DNA of 64,000 nt. Source: Thermoleophilia bacterium. GTDB lineage: Bacteria; Actinomycetota; Thermoleophilia; UBA2241. A program made the translations under genes and the position numbers. Below, one piece after another: positions 1-8,099 of this stretch. The stretch lies in assembly GCA_041393415.1 (NCBI GenBank), contig JAWKKE010000001.1, positions 372,001 to 436,000 of the forward strand, given 5' to 3'. Each line of letters starts with the position of its first letter. Positions within the stretch are counted from its first letter, which is position 1. The notes beneath the pieces were generated by a model. The model saw nothing but the letters and a program-made list of their open reading frames with translations, was not told the DNA's origin and did not search any database.

Positions 1-628
1 CCGCGACCCCGGCGATCGCATCCTCCACGATCGCTGTGCGCGCCGGCTCGGCACCGACGCGGCGCGCGGCCTCGATGAACACCGCAGGGTCCGGCTTTCC
101 GGGCAGACCAAGCTGCTCGGCAACGAGCCCATCGACGCGGACGGGAAAGAGATCGCCGACGCCGGCCGCGCCGAGCACCGCCTCGGCGTTGCGACTGGCC
201 GAGATAATTGCCGTGCCGAAGCCGTTGGCCTGCAGCGTGCGCACCAGCTCGACTGTGGTCTCGAAGGGGCGCACGCCATGTTCTTCGATCTCGCTGCGGA
301 AGTACTCGTTCTTCGAGTTCCCGAGGCCGCAGACCGTCTCCGCCTCGGGCGGGTCGGATGTCTCGCCCCAGGGGAGCTCGATGCCGCGGGAGCGAAGGAA
401 GCAATCGACGCCATCGTAGCGCGGCTTACCGTCGACGAACGTCCGGTAGTCGGCGTCTGGATCGAAGGGCACGAACGGTGTGCCCTCCGCGGCCGCATGG
501 CGCTCCAGGTAGACATCGAAAAGGCGCTTCCAGGCCGCGGCGTGGACGACCGCCGTCCGTGTGACGACCCCGTCCATATCGAAGACGACGGCGTCGAGAT
601 CCTTGCGCGACAGTCGCACCTGATCCAT
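1..628 (-). CDS. HAD-superfamily hydrolase, beta-phosphoglucomutase-like (3' end cut by window)
   Basis: Reading from an ATG at 628 the product begins MDQVRLSRKDLDAVVFDMDG, where DMDGVVT is HAD motif I (nucleophile Asp and acid/base Asp). A later threonine/serine motif lies in IISASRNAEA and a KPDP motif follows, as in beta-phosphoglucomutase and related sugar-phosphate phosphatases. A GGAGGGG ribosome site sits 5 bases upstream. About 209 residues are visible and the C-terminus lies beyond base 1; the remaining part should carry only the last core strand. In many bacteria this subtype neighbours a GH65 glycosidase or trehalose phosphorylase, which cannot be checked here. The family is clear; mutase versus phosphatase is not. 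Confidence 0.85.
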   Translation of the reverse strand, partial: MDQVRLSRKDLDAVVFDMDGVVTRTAVVHAAAWKRLFDVYLERHAAAEGTPFVPFDPDADYRTFVDGKPRYDGVDCFLRSRGIELPWGETSDPPEAETVCGLGNSKNEYFRSEIEEHGVRPFETTVELVRTLQANGFGTAIISASRNAEAVLGAAGVGDLFPVRVDGLVAEQLGLPGKPDPAVFIEAARRVGAEPARTAIVEDAIAGVA

Positions 629-718
629 GGCCCCCTCCGTTGATTCACTTGGTTGTGCCACGTGGGCTTGTGCCCCTCTAGCGTACCGTAACCCTAACGA
701 GAGACGGCAGTGTTTCCC

Positions 719-1972
719 CTAGAACCAGGCTGCGAAGTACACCGTGCCCACGATGAGCAGGAACGAGAAACAAGCGGCAACCGCCCAGCGTGCCAACGGA
801 CGAGGGACGAGCACTGCCGCGAGGCCGATGAAGAGCGGGAAGTCGACAAGCACGAAGCGCGGCAAGCTCGACAGAGGTCGCCCTGCGGCAGGATAGAAGA
901 GCGGAAAGAGGAGCGCGGCGAGGGCGTAGAGCGTGTACGGGGCGGGCAGCGTGCGCCAGCAGACGACGACCAGCACAATCCCCGCCGCCAGACCCGCGAA
1001 CTCAAGGACATTCGCGAGTTCCTGTATGGGCATGCCGCCAGAATCGTTGCGCGTCCCCGCGAGCGCACCAAGACCCTCGCCGGCCAGCCAAGCCACGCCG
1101 TCGTACGCACTGCGAACGCCCTCCACAATCGCCGTCCACGGCGCGGCCAACCCGCGACCCCAATTCCCTTGTACGGCGCCGAACAACAGCGGATCGCCGA
1201 ACGCCTGCCAGAGGTAGACCATGTACACGGCGAGGCCGACCGGCACGAGCGCCAAGGCGACGACCGTCCACGGTTTGGGACGCTTCCCGGGACGCTTCGG
1301 CGCCGCCGGCCCCCCAGGCAGACGCAGTCCCGCACCCCGCCACTGCTCCCACCACATGAAGGCGAGAGGCACGAGGAGCGCGAGCCCGGTGCTTCGCGTC
1401 GCGGTTGCCAGCAGGCCGGCCACACCGGCGGCCAGCCACTGCCCGCGGCGCGCCGCACTGAAGCAGAGCAGCGTCAGCATGAGAAACAGCGACTCGCTGT
1501 ACACGGCCTGAAAGACGAGCGCCGTCGGAAACACAGAGATGAAGACGACGCTCCAGAGCGCCACTGGAGCACCGAGCTCGTCGCGCACGAGACGGAAGAG
1601 CAGGGCCATGGCAGCGCCGTAGCAGACGACCGACACCACAACGCCGGCGACGACCAGATCGCCGCCGAGCACGTACGCGGCGGCACGGACGAGCAGCGGG
1701 TACAGAGGGAAGAAGGCCTGACTGTTCTCGTGGGCGGCGTAGCCGTCGGCGGCGATGCGCACATACCACACACCGTCCCAGTGCGCCCACGGCCCGAAGA
1801 GGCGCCCGGCGAAGCCGCTCAGCGCCTCCGCACGAGGATCGCGGAGAAAGGCGGCACGCTCGCGCACGCCGATCGTCGCCACCGTCGCCAGAGCAACGAC
1901 GAAGAGCAGGATGCGACTCCCGAGCGACGCGACGACGGCCCAGCGAACAGCGTTGACGGCACGTCGCGCCAT
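719..1972 (-). CDS. PIG-V-like integral membrane mannosyltransferase
   Basis: A 417-residue polytopic membrane protein. After a first membrane helix (about residues 10-30) it has an extracytoplasmic loop containing HWDGVWYVRIAADGY and FFPLYPLLVR. This is the pattern of GT-C-fold, polyprenyl-phosphate-mannose-using transferases of the PIG-V/DUF2029 type. At least ten hydrophobic segments follow. A basic cytoplasmic loop (KRPGKRPKP) precedes the C-terminal helices. The ATG at 1972 is preferred over two in-frame GTGs just upstream. By family it would transfer mannose from a lipid donor to a cell-envelope acceptor; the acceptor is unknown. Confidence 0.75.
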   Translation of the reverse strand: MARRAVNAVRWAVVASLGSRILLFVVALATVATIGVRERAAFLRDPRAEALSGFAGRLFGPWAHWDGVWYVRIAADGYAAHENSQAFFPLYPLLVRAAAYVLGGDLVVAGVVVSVVCYGAAMALLFRLVRDELGAPVALWSVVFISVFPTALVFQAVYSESLFLMLTLLCFSAARRGQWLAAGVAGLLATATRSTGLALLVPLAFMWWEQWRGAGLRLPGGPAAPKRPGKRPKPWTVVALALVPVGLAVYMVYLWQAFGDPLLFGAVQGNWGRGLAAPWTAIVEGVRSAYDGVAWLAGEGLGALAGTRNDSGGMPIQELANVLEFAGLAAGIVLVVVCWRTLPAPYTLYALAALLFPLFYPAAGRPLSSLPRFVLVDFPLFIGLAAVLVPRPLARWAVAACFSFLLIVGTVYFAAWF

Positions 1973-2026
1973 CACCACACGCCGCCGCGCTCGCCCACCG
2001 CCGCCTCCTCAGCCGATCGCTCCTCG

Positions 2027-2090
2027 TAGAATAGTATCCATGACCACCGACCCATTGCGCGCCCGCCGGCGGATCCCCGGCGGGCGCTGA
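2027..2090 (+). promoter_or_regulatory. Possible leaderless mini-ORF and hairpin ahead of the DMT transporter
   Basis: A TAGAAT hexamer at 2027-2032 lies 7 bases before an ATG at 2040. That ATG opens a 16-codon frame (MTTDPLRARRRIPGGR) ending at 2090, ten bases before the transporter's GTG. Within it, an 11-bp inverted repeat (2059-2069 with 2077-2087) can form a strong hairpin. The arrangement could be a leader peptide or simply chance in GC-rich DNA. Confidence 0.3.
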
Positions 2091-2099
2091 GCCGATCCA

Positions 2100-2975
2100 G
2101 TGTCGCGCCGCGGCTGGCTTCTCTTCATTGCCCTCTGCATCGCTTGGGGCATCCCCTACATGTTCACGGCCATCGCCGTGCGCGAAGTGCACCCCGCCAC
2201 GCTGGTCTTCTTGCGCACGGTGCCGGCCGTTCTTCTCGTGGCGCCGCTCGGGTTGCGCCGCCGTGAGCTCCAGCCGCTGCGGCAATACTGGCGCTGGATC
2301 GTGATCTACACCCTCATTCAACTGATCGTTCCGGGGCTTCTGTTGGCGCACGCCCAGCAACGCATCACCAGTTCGCTTGCGGGCTTGCTCGTCGCCTCAG
2401 TGCCGCTCATCGCGGCCGTGCTCTTTCGCAAGGCCGGCGGCGAGGAGATCTACGATTGGCGCCGCAGTGTCGGACTCATCCTTGGATTCGCCGGCGTCGC
2501 CGCATTGGTGGGTCTGGACCTGGGAGCCAGCGATCCCCTGGCCACTGCCGAGGTCGGTGTCGTCGCCCTCTGCTGGGCGACCGGCCCCTACCTCGTAAGC
2601 CACCAGCTTCGCACAGCGCCAACCATGGGCGTTACCCTGGCCTCTCTGGCGCTCGCCACCGTGCTCCTCGCACCTGCCGCGGCCCTCTGGCCACCGTACC
2701 CCATCTCGAGTTCGACCATCGTGGCCGTGCTCGTGCTCGGAGTCGTCAGCACGGGATTGGCGCTCCTGTTGTTCTTCAGTCTGGTGCGCGAGGCCGGTCC
2801 CTCGCGCACCACGATCGTGCAGTATGTGAATCCGCTGGTCGCAGTGCTGCTCGGGGTCGCAGTTCTCGACGAACCGTTCACAGCAGGCATCGCTCTCGGC
2901 ATGCCTCTCGTGCTCGTCGGCTCGATCCTGGCGACGGCGCGTCCCCGGCAGTCGGCCGCCGGCCCGGGGGCCTAG
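2100..2975 (+). CDS. EamA/DMT-superfamily transporter
   Basis: A 291-residue protein with ten predicted membrane helices in two repeats of five, the EamA/RhaT arrangement of drug/metabolite transporters. Typical features are the N-terminal ALCIAWGIPYMF helix, the helix-4 region QQRITSSLAGLL, and the C-terminal repeat ending in NPLVAVLLGVAVLDEPF. Members export amino acids, nucleosides or metabolites across the cytoplasmic membrane; no substrate can be assigned from sequence. The GTG at 2100 is chosen because the first helix starts directly after it. Its stop codon overlaps the stop of convergent rpoD (2972-2975). Confidence 0.85.
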   Translation: MSRRGWLLFIALCIAWGIPYMFTAIAVREVHPATLVFLRTVPAVLLVAPLGLRRRELQPLRQYWRWIVIYTLIQLIVPGLLLAHAQQRITSSLAGLLVASVPLIAAVLFRKAGGEEIYDWRRSVGLILGFAGVAALVGLDLGASDPLATAEVGVVALCWATGPYLVSHQLRTAPTMGVTLASLALATVLLAPAAALWPPYPISSSTIVAVLVLGVVSTGLALLLFFSLVREAGPSRTTIVQYVNPLVAVLLGVAVLDEPFTAGIALGMPLVLVGSILATARPRQSAAGPGA

Positions 2976-4084
2976 TCGATGAAGCCGCGCAGCGACTGCG
3001 CGGCGCGATACGCCTTGAGTTTGGCGAGCGTCTTCGCCTCGATCTGACGAATGCGCTCGCGCGTGACGCCGAACTCGACGCCGACCTCCTCGAGCGTCTT
3101 GGGGTGACCGCCGGCCAACCCGTAGCGCAGCTCGATGACCTTGCGTTCACGTTGCGTAAGCAGGTCGAGGACGCGTTCCAACTCTTCGCGTTGGACGATC
3201 TCGTCGACCTCTTCGACCGGCGACGGAGCTTCCTTGTCCTCGATGAAGTCGCCGAGCATAGTGTCGCCCTCGTCACCGATAGGCGTGTGAAGGCTCGTCG
3301 GTTCTTGGCTGATCTTGAGCATTTCGCGCACTTTGTCTGGAGTCATGCCCATCTCGGCCGCGATCTCTTCCGGCGTCGGCTCGCGGCCGATGTCTTGCAG
3401 CAACTGACGCTGCACGCGAATCAACTTGTTGATGTTCTCGACCATGTGCACCGGGATGCGGATGGTACGCGCCTGGTCGGCCAGAGCACGTGTGATCGCC
3501 TGGCGGATCCACCAGGTTGCGTACGTCGAGAACTTGAAGCCGCGCTTGTAGTCGAACTTCTCAACCGCGCGGATGAGACCGAGATTACCCTCCTGGATCA
3601 GGTCCAGAAGCGACATGCCACGGCCGGTGTGTCGCCGAGCGATCGAGACCACGAGACGCAGGTTCGCCTCGATGAGCTGCCGCTTGGCCTCCATGTCCTT
3701 GCGCTCGATGCGCCGCGCCAGCGAGACCTCCTGTTCGGCAGTCAGCAGCGGCACCTTGCCCATCTCGCTGAAGTACATGCGTACTGGGTCGCTGGACGGC
3801 GACTTAACAGAGAGGTCGAGTTTGAGTGAACCTTCATCTTCGCCCACGGTCTCGGTCTCAGCTGCGTGCCCCTCACTATCGATGATGTCGATTCCGAGGT
3901 CAGCAAACACGGCGTGAATCTCTTCGATCTGCTCCACCGTGAGTTCAAGATCACCGAGTGCTGCGGCGATTTGGGGCGCCTTCAGGTACCCTTGTTCGCG
4001 ACCCTCGTCGAGCAGCGCCTGGACCTCGTCCAGAGCGAGCACGCCGAGTTCTCCCTGTGGGGTGCGGTCTTCAGATTCGGTCAC
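2972..4084 (-). CDS. rpoD: Primary sigma factor of RNA polymerase
   Basis: A 370-residue sigma-70 group 1 factor. Region 1.1 is a short acidic segment (about residues 15-60). Region 1.2 begins at DPVRMYFSEMG (near 103). Region 2 contains LRLVVSIARRHTGRGM, DLIQEGNLGLIRAVEKFD and YATWWIRQAITRA. Region 3 has RIPVHMVENINKL, and region 4 ends with VTRERIRQIEAKTLAKLK, the -35-binding helix-turn-helix. The size is compact for the family because the region 1-2 spacer is short. It starts with GTG at 4084, with AGGTGA 8 bases upstream. It should direct housekeeping transcription. Confidence 0.97.
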   Translation of the reverse strand: MTESEDRTPQGELGVLALDEVQALLDEGREQGYLKAPQIAAALGDLELTVEQIEEIHAVFADLGIDIIDSEGHAAETETVGEDEGSLKLDLSVKSPSSDPVRMYFSEMGKVPLLTAEQEVSLARRIERKDMEAKRQLIEANLRLVVSIARRHTGRGMSLLDLIQEGNLGLIRAVEKFDYKRGFKFSTYATWWIRQAITRALADQARTIRIPVHMVENINKLIRVQRQLLQDIGREPTPEEIAAEMGMTPDKVREMLKISQEPTSLHTPIGDEGDTMLGDFIEDKEAPSPVEEVDEIVQREELERVLDLLTQRERKVIELRYGLAGGHPKTLEEVGVEFGVTRERIRQIEAKTLAKLKAYRAAQSLRGFID

Positions 4085-4222
4085 GCGTCGTCACCTGCCA
4101 CGAAGTGATTGAGGAGTAAACAAGTTATGCTAGCAAAGTAGATTGTGCCCACGCAAGCACGGTAGAGAAACAACACCCCCCGTGCTGCGTACACTGTGAC
4201 GCACCGCAAGAAGGAGGGCAAG

Positions 4223-4597
4223 ATGGGGAACTGGCAGCTTCTCGATTACCCGAACGGTCGCACCGCGCAAGAGGCTCCCTCAGCGGCCATGCGGCGCCTC
4301 CTCGCGGGGCAGCCGGCCTACCTACTTCACGATCAAGTCGTGTTCGCCCTGAGCATGGAGACGCGTGAGGAAGACGGAGTTCGCGAGCGCACACTCGTCC
4401 TCGACGCGGTTGCCGCGCTGGGTGATCTCGGACACAGCGACCTGACCCGGATGCGCGAACGCGGGCCGTTTCGCAGCAACGCTCTGCGCCTGCCCGTATT
4501 CGCCGACGCCGGCGCAACCACTCAAGTTGCCGGCCTGCTAACCGAACGAGCCGGCCAAGCCTTCCTCGATCAGGTCCACGACGACCTTCACAAGTAG
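4223..4597 (+). CDS. Conserved-looking hypothetical protein, 124 aa
   Basis: The frame opens with ATG at 4223 after a strong AAGGAGGG site, which decides the start over an in-frame upstream ATG. The soluble product (MGNWQLLDYPNGRTAQEAPS...) has no signal peptide, membrane segment or cysteine pair. Its centre (LLHDQVVFALSMETREEDG followed by RERTLVLDAVAALG) looks like two beta strands and a helix of a small alpha/beta domain. I do not recognise the family. It is divergent from rpoD and sits 93 bases upstream of Ku, so it may share a transcript with Ku. Confidence 0.6.
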   Translation: MGNWQLLDYPNGRTAQEAPSAAMRRLLAGQPAYLLHDQVVFALSMETREEDGVRERTLVLDAVAALGDLGHSDLTRMRERGPFRSNALRLPVFADAGATTQVAGLLTERAGQAFLDQVHDDLHK

Positions 4598-4690
4598 CGC
4601 CAGCGCACTCGCCGTTTGCCTCACTCCCCGCCCGGGAAGCTCACGACTACCACCCGGGCGGGCGGCAAAGTCAACTGCGAGGAGGCGCTC

Positions 4691-5545
4691 ATGCCCCGGC
4701 CCATATGGAAAGGCGCCATCAGCTTCGGACTCGTCAATGTTCCCGTGGCGCTCTTCCCCGCCGAGAGCCGCGACACGCTGCGCTTTCGCCAACTAGACCG
4801 CAGCACCCTCTCGCCGGTTCGCGAGCAGCGCGTCAACGAACAGACCGGGCGAGAAGTCGCGTGGGCCGACATCGTCAAGGGATACGAGTACGAGCCAACG
4901 CATTTCGTCGTCGTCAGCGACGAGGAACTGGAGACTCTGGATCCCCGGGCGTCGCACACCATCGCCATCGAGACATTCGTCGCCGCCGCCGAGATCGACC
5001 CGCAGTACTACGATCGCCCCTACTACGTGGCCCCTACCCGCGGCGGTGAGAAGGGTTACGCCTTACTGCGCGAAGCCCTCAAGCGCAGCGACCGAGTCGC
5101 TATCGCCAAGGTTGTGATTCGCACCAAGGAGTATCTCGCCGCCGTGGTCCCAGTTGGCAAGCTGCTCCTGCTCGAACTCCTGCGCTACGCACACGAGTTG
5201 CGCGACAGCGCCGACCTCGAGATCCCCGACACAGACTTGGAGGCACTCGGCGTCAAAGACAAGGAACTCGTGCTCGCCGAGCAACTCATTGCAGCCATGG
5301 TCGAACCGTGGCGGCCTGAGCAATACCGAGACGGGTATCGTGACGACATCCTCGACCTCGTGCGACGCAAGGTCGAAGCCGCGCCGCCGCCCACTCCCCC
5401 TCCCGAGTCGGACGAGACAGCCCCGGCGCAGGTCATCGACATCATGAGTCTCCTGAAAGAGAGCGTCCGGCGCTGGCAAGACGAGCGCACGGCGGCCGCC
5501 CCACCCACGTTTGGATCGACCGCCGCTCGGCTACACGAAGAGTGA
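4691..5545 (+). CDS. ku: Ku, non-homologous end-joining DNA-end-binding protein
   Basis: A 284-residue bacterial Ku. The N-terminus PRPIWKGAISFGLVNVPVAL is the family signature. It continues with the beta-barrel region (HFVVVSDEELETLDP, EIDPQYYDRPYYVAPTRGGEKGYALLREAL) and the C-terminal VIDIMSLLKESVRRW helix that normally contacts LigD. The homodimer threads onto double-strand ends and recruits LigD. The start is ATG at 4691 after GAGGAGG. The next gene begins at or near its stop codon. No ligD lies in the window, so the partner must be elsewhere. Confidence 0.95.
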   Translation: MPRPIWKGAISFGLVNVPVALFPAESRDTLRFRQLDRSTLSPVREQRVNEQTGREVAWADIVKGYEYEPTHFVVVSDEELETLDPRASHTIAIETFVAAAEIDPQYYDRPYYVAPTRGGEKGYALLREALKRSDRVAIAKVVIRTKEYLAAVVPVGKLLLLELLRYAHELRDSADLEIPDTDLEALGVKDKELVLAEQLIAAMVEPWRPEQYRDGYRDDILDLVRRKVEAAPPPTPPPESDETAPAQVIDIMSLLKESVRRWQDERTAAAPPTFGSTAARLHEE

Positions 5546-5577
5546 GTGAGGAAGGTGGTCCGCCGCAGGAGGCGGTC

Positions 5578-5877
5578 ATGATAGGCACTACAAAACGAAC
5601 GACAGATCACGCCACCATCAGGCGATGGGCCGAAGAACGCGGCGCCAGCCCGGCGGCGGTCAAGGGCTACGGGCCAGGACGCGAGGCCAGCGGCCTGCGA
5701 CTGGACTTCCCGGACGTGCACGGCATCTGGCTCGAGGAGATCACCTGGGACGAATTCTTCCGGCGCTTCGAGGACCAGGCGCTCGAGTTCTTCTATCAAG
5801 ACGTCGATCGCGAGGGTGAGCGCAGTAACTTCTTCAGGCTCATCAATCGCGGCAACGGCCAGCAGAGAGCCGCGTAG
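5578..5877 (+). CDS. Small Ku-linked conserved protein, 99 aa (of the type often labelled 'alpha-glucan branching')
   Basis: ATG at 5578 follows an AGGAGG site; an in-frame GTG at 5542 overlapping the Ku stop is the alternative. The protein has the pattern TTDHATIRRWAEERG, then VKGYG, LRLDFPDV, LEEITWDEFFRRFED and FFYQDVDREGERSNFF. From memory this resembles a small family annotated, probably wrongly, as 1,4-alpha-glucan branching enzyme; it has no glycosidase domain. A single small alpha/beta fold is likely. Its position directly after Ku suggests co-transcription and perhaps a DNA repair or stress role, which is inference. Confidence 0.7.
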   Translation: MIGTTKRTTDHATIRRWAEERGASPAAVKGYGPGREASGLRLDFPDVHGIWLEEITWDEFFRRFEDQALEFFYQDVDREGERSNFFRLINRGNGQQRAA

Positions 5878-6073
5878 AGACCGTTGCCGCGCGCGTCCGA
5901 CATGTCTCATCGCGCGCGACAAGACGCGGACGCGGGCCGCCGATAGCCAACTGCGAGCCCCGTGCGCGACGAACGAGCGACCGGCGACCAACGCCGGTCT
6001 GCTGTCATCCGCGCAGACTCGAGCGTACGATACGCATCGTAAACTGACCAACGTGCACCCAGGAGGTTCGCCC

Positions 6074-6634
6074 GTGCGCCGCATCGTCGCTCTCGCCGCC
6101 CTGCTTCTCGCCATCGTCGCGCTCGCCGCCGGAGGCTGCTCGTCCGCTTCCGACACATCGAGCGACGACGCAACGTCCGCCGGCGAGAGTGCAACGACAC
6201 CGGCACAGATCACGCTGCCCGACGGCTGGACGATGACCGACGCCATCTCGGCCGAAGAGGTCGGCGCTATCACAGGCGAGACGATGGAAGTCTTCCCGGA
6301 GGCCTCGTCGGCGGCGCAATCGGGCAGGCCGGCGGGCGGCTTCGTCATCGCCGGCACGGCCGACTCCAAGATCTACTTCGGCGTCGACGTACAGGGCGGC
6401 GAATCCGGCTTCGAGTTGCAGAAGAGCTATGCCACCTCGGACTCAGTCGAGGAAGTCAGCGGCCTCGGCGACAAGGCATTCGTGTGCACGTTCTCCGATG
6501 GTCGCGCCGGAATCGTCGTTCTCAGCGGCGAAGCTGTGGTGCGCGTCGACTGGAACCCCGCCGTGTACACCGAGGATCCAAGCACATTTGGCAGCCAGCT
6601 CGCCGGCAAGCTGCTCGAGAACATGTACAAGTAG
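6074..6634 (+). CDS. Secreted lipoprotein of unknown function, 186 aa
   Basis: GTG at 6074 lies 7 bases after AGGAGG. The product starts with a signal peptide (VRRIVALAALLLAIVALAAG) and an LAAGGC lipobox, so the mature protein should be lipid-anchored at Cys22 outside the cytoplasmic membrane. A Ser/Thr/Asp-rich linker follows, then a compact domain with LPDGWTMTDAISAEEVGAIT and FVCTFSDGRAGIVVLSGEAV. This resembles the small DUF3558-like lipoprotein domains of actinobacteria, but I cannot assign it firmly. A strong palindrome follows the stop. Confidence 0.75.
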   Translation: MRRIVALAALLLAIVALAAGGCSSASDTSSDDATSAGESATTPAQITLPDGWTMTDAISAEEVGAITGETMEVFPEASSAAQSGRPAGGFVIAGTADSKIYFGVDVQGGESGFELQKSYATSDSVEEVSGLGDKAFVCTFSDGRAGIVVLSGEAVVRVDWNPAVYTEDPSTFGSQLAGKLLENMYK

Positions 6635-6645
6635 GCAGCCGCGCT

Positions 6646-6687
6646 GCGAGGGGGCGGGGGCGCCACGTGGCGCCCCCGCCCCCTCGC
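6646..6687. terminator. Perfect 42-base palindrome between convergent genes
   Basis: Two 21-base arms (6646-6666 and 6667-6687) are exact reverse complements with no loop base left over. The sequence is very GC-rich and lies between the lipoprotein stop (6634) and the hydrolase stop (6691). It can act as a bidirectional terminator hairpin. No T-run follows on either side. Confidence 0.7.
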
Positions 6688-6690
6688 TGT

Positions 6691-7488
6691 TCATGAAGCC
6701 GGAGCGGCCTGCGCCAGAAAGCTCGTCACTTCGGTCGTGAAGACCTCCGGTGCGCGCATCGGGATGTAGTGATCGGTCTCCGGCAGTACCATCGCGATCG
6801 CATGACGCACACGCGTCGCCACACGCTGGGCCGCCGCCTGGGCCGCCCGTTCGTCACGATCACCCCAGATCACCAGCGCCGGCGTGTCGATCTCGCGCAC
6901 ACGCGGGTCCACGGACACATCGCCGATCTCCAGGCGACGGTTGGGAATCTGCGTGAGCATGGTGATGTTGTCGTGCACCATGGCACAGATCTCAGCATCG
7001 ATCTCCGCCTCGGTGCGCAAAGGGCACCAGATGTCGAGGTAGAGATCGGCGGCCCGCGACGGGCGACCGGCGACCAGTAGCGTGAAGACCTCGGCAGCAC
7101 GCAGATCGAGCAGTCCGTCGCTGTGATCGTAGACGGACAGCGACGCGGCGACGACCGCCCACACACGATCGGGACGCTCGAGGACGAAGTCGAGAGCGAG
7201 CGTCCCGCCAAGCGCGCAGCCCACAACCGCGACACGCTCGATACCGAGCGCGTTGAGCAAGCACTCGATGACTGCACTGGGCTGCCACGAACCCGACGGG
7301 TAGGGAGTACGCCCGGATCCCGGGAGCTCGAGGCGAATCGTGTGAAAACGGTCGGTGAAAGCCGTCCACTGGGCATCCCACATACGACTGTCGGCGGCCT
7401 CCCCGTGGAGCAGCAGAATCGAGGGACCCTCCCCGGCCTCCTCATACCACAGACGCCCGCCGCCGACGTCGACGTAGCCAACACTCAC
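6691..7488 (-). CDS. Alpha/beta-fold hydrolase
   Basis: A 265-residue protein starting with GTG at 7488 after GGAGGGAG. The core shows ILLLHGEAADSRMWDAQ (oxyanion-hole HG), and the nucleophile elbow reads VVGCALGGTLALDF, so the usual Gly-x-Ser-x-Gly Ser position is occupied by Cys (GCALGG). The late acid appears in VIWGDRDERA and the catalytic His in ETDHYIPMRAPE. Other hydrolases of this superfamily (dienelactone-hydrolase-like and some haloperoxidase-like forms) also use Cys. It is cytosolic, with no signal peptide. The substrate is unknown. Confidence 0.85.
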   Translation of the reverse strand: MSVGYVDVGGGRLWYEEAGEGPSILLLHGEAADSRMWDAQWTAFTDRFHTIRLELPGSGRTPYPSGSWQPSAVIECLLNALGIERVAVVGCALGGTLALDFVLERPDRVWAVVAASLSVYDHSDGLLDLRAAEVFTLLVAGRPSRAADLYLDIWCPLRTEAEIDAEICAMVHDNITMLTQIPNRRLEIGDVSVDPRVREIDTPALVIWGDRDERAAQAAAQRVATRVRHAIAMVLPETDHYIPMRAPEVFTTEVTSFLAQAAPAS

Positions 7489-7541
7489 GACGCGACTCCC
7501 TCCATGATTGCGTGCAGGGAGTCTATCCCACGTCCGGCGCT

Positions 7542-7946
7542 CTACGCCGTGAGCCGTTTCCCCATACGCACGCGCGAACCCGTCGCATACGTGCTCACCT
7601 CTAGCACGTCCATGAGCGCCCGCATGAGAAACAGACCGCGTCCGTTGGTCGACTCCAGCGGCGGGCACTCGATGCGCTCCACACGTGCGGGCGCCGGACC
7701 GCGACCGGCGTCGGACACATCCACCCAGACGTACTCGTCATCCACGTGCATGTACACGTTGACCGGACGTGCCGCCGCGTCGCTCGACCGCAGGGAGTTG
7801 GCAACCGCCTCCTGTGTGGCGACGACAACGTCCGCCAGAACGCGGTTGTCGGCGCGAGAGGAGAGTGCCGCGCGCAGCGACACACGCATGGCGTGCAACT
7901 CCGCGGTATCACGAAGCTCGCGCGTCACCAGCGTCCTGCTGCCCAT
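7542..7946 (-). CDS. RsbW-like anti-sigma factor / HATPase_c_2 protein
   Basis: A 134-residue single-domain GHKL ATPase. The N-box is VVVATQEAVANSLRSS, and ATP-lid motifs follow as VDVSDAGRGPAP and NGRGLFLMRALMDVLEV. The protein ends shortly after, as in RsbW/SpoIIAB-type kinases that bind sigma factors or phosphorylate STAS antagonists. ATG at 7946 is chosen because AGGAGG is 9 bases away; a GTG two codons earlier would be too close to it. It is transcribed after the giant GAF/PP2C gene (153-base gap), so the two likely form one partner-switching module. No STAS protein lies nearby. Confidence 0.85.
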   Translation of the reverse strand: MGSRTLVTRELRDTAELHAMRVSLRAALSSRADNRVLADVVVATQEAVANSLRSSDAAARPVNVYMHVDDEYVWVDVSDAGRGPAPARVERIECPPLESTNGRGLFLMRALMDVLEVSTYATGSRVRMGKRLTA

Positions 7947-8099
7947 CTGCACGAACCTCCTGTACTCATCCCCCAGATCGACGACGGCACGAAGAGTCTT
8001 GAGCGTTTCTGCGACGCCTCTCCGCGATCTTCTCGCCTTCTGTGCGCCTTCCTACCCGCATGCGTCGGATCCACACGTCCGGACGCGGACGCGCTGCGG

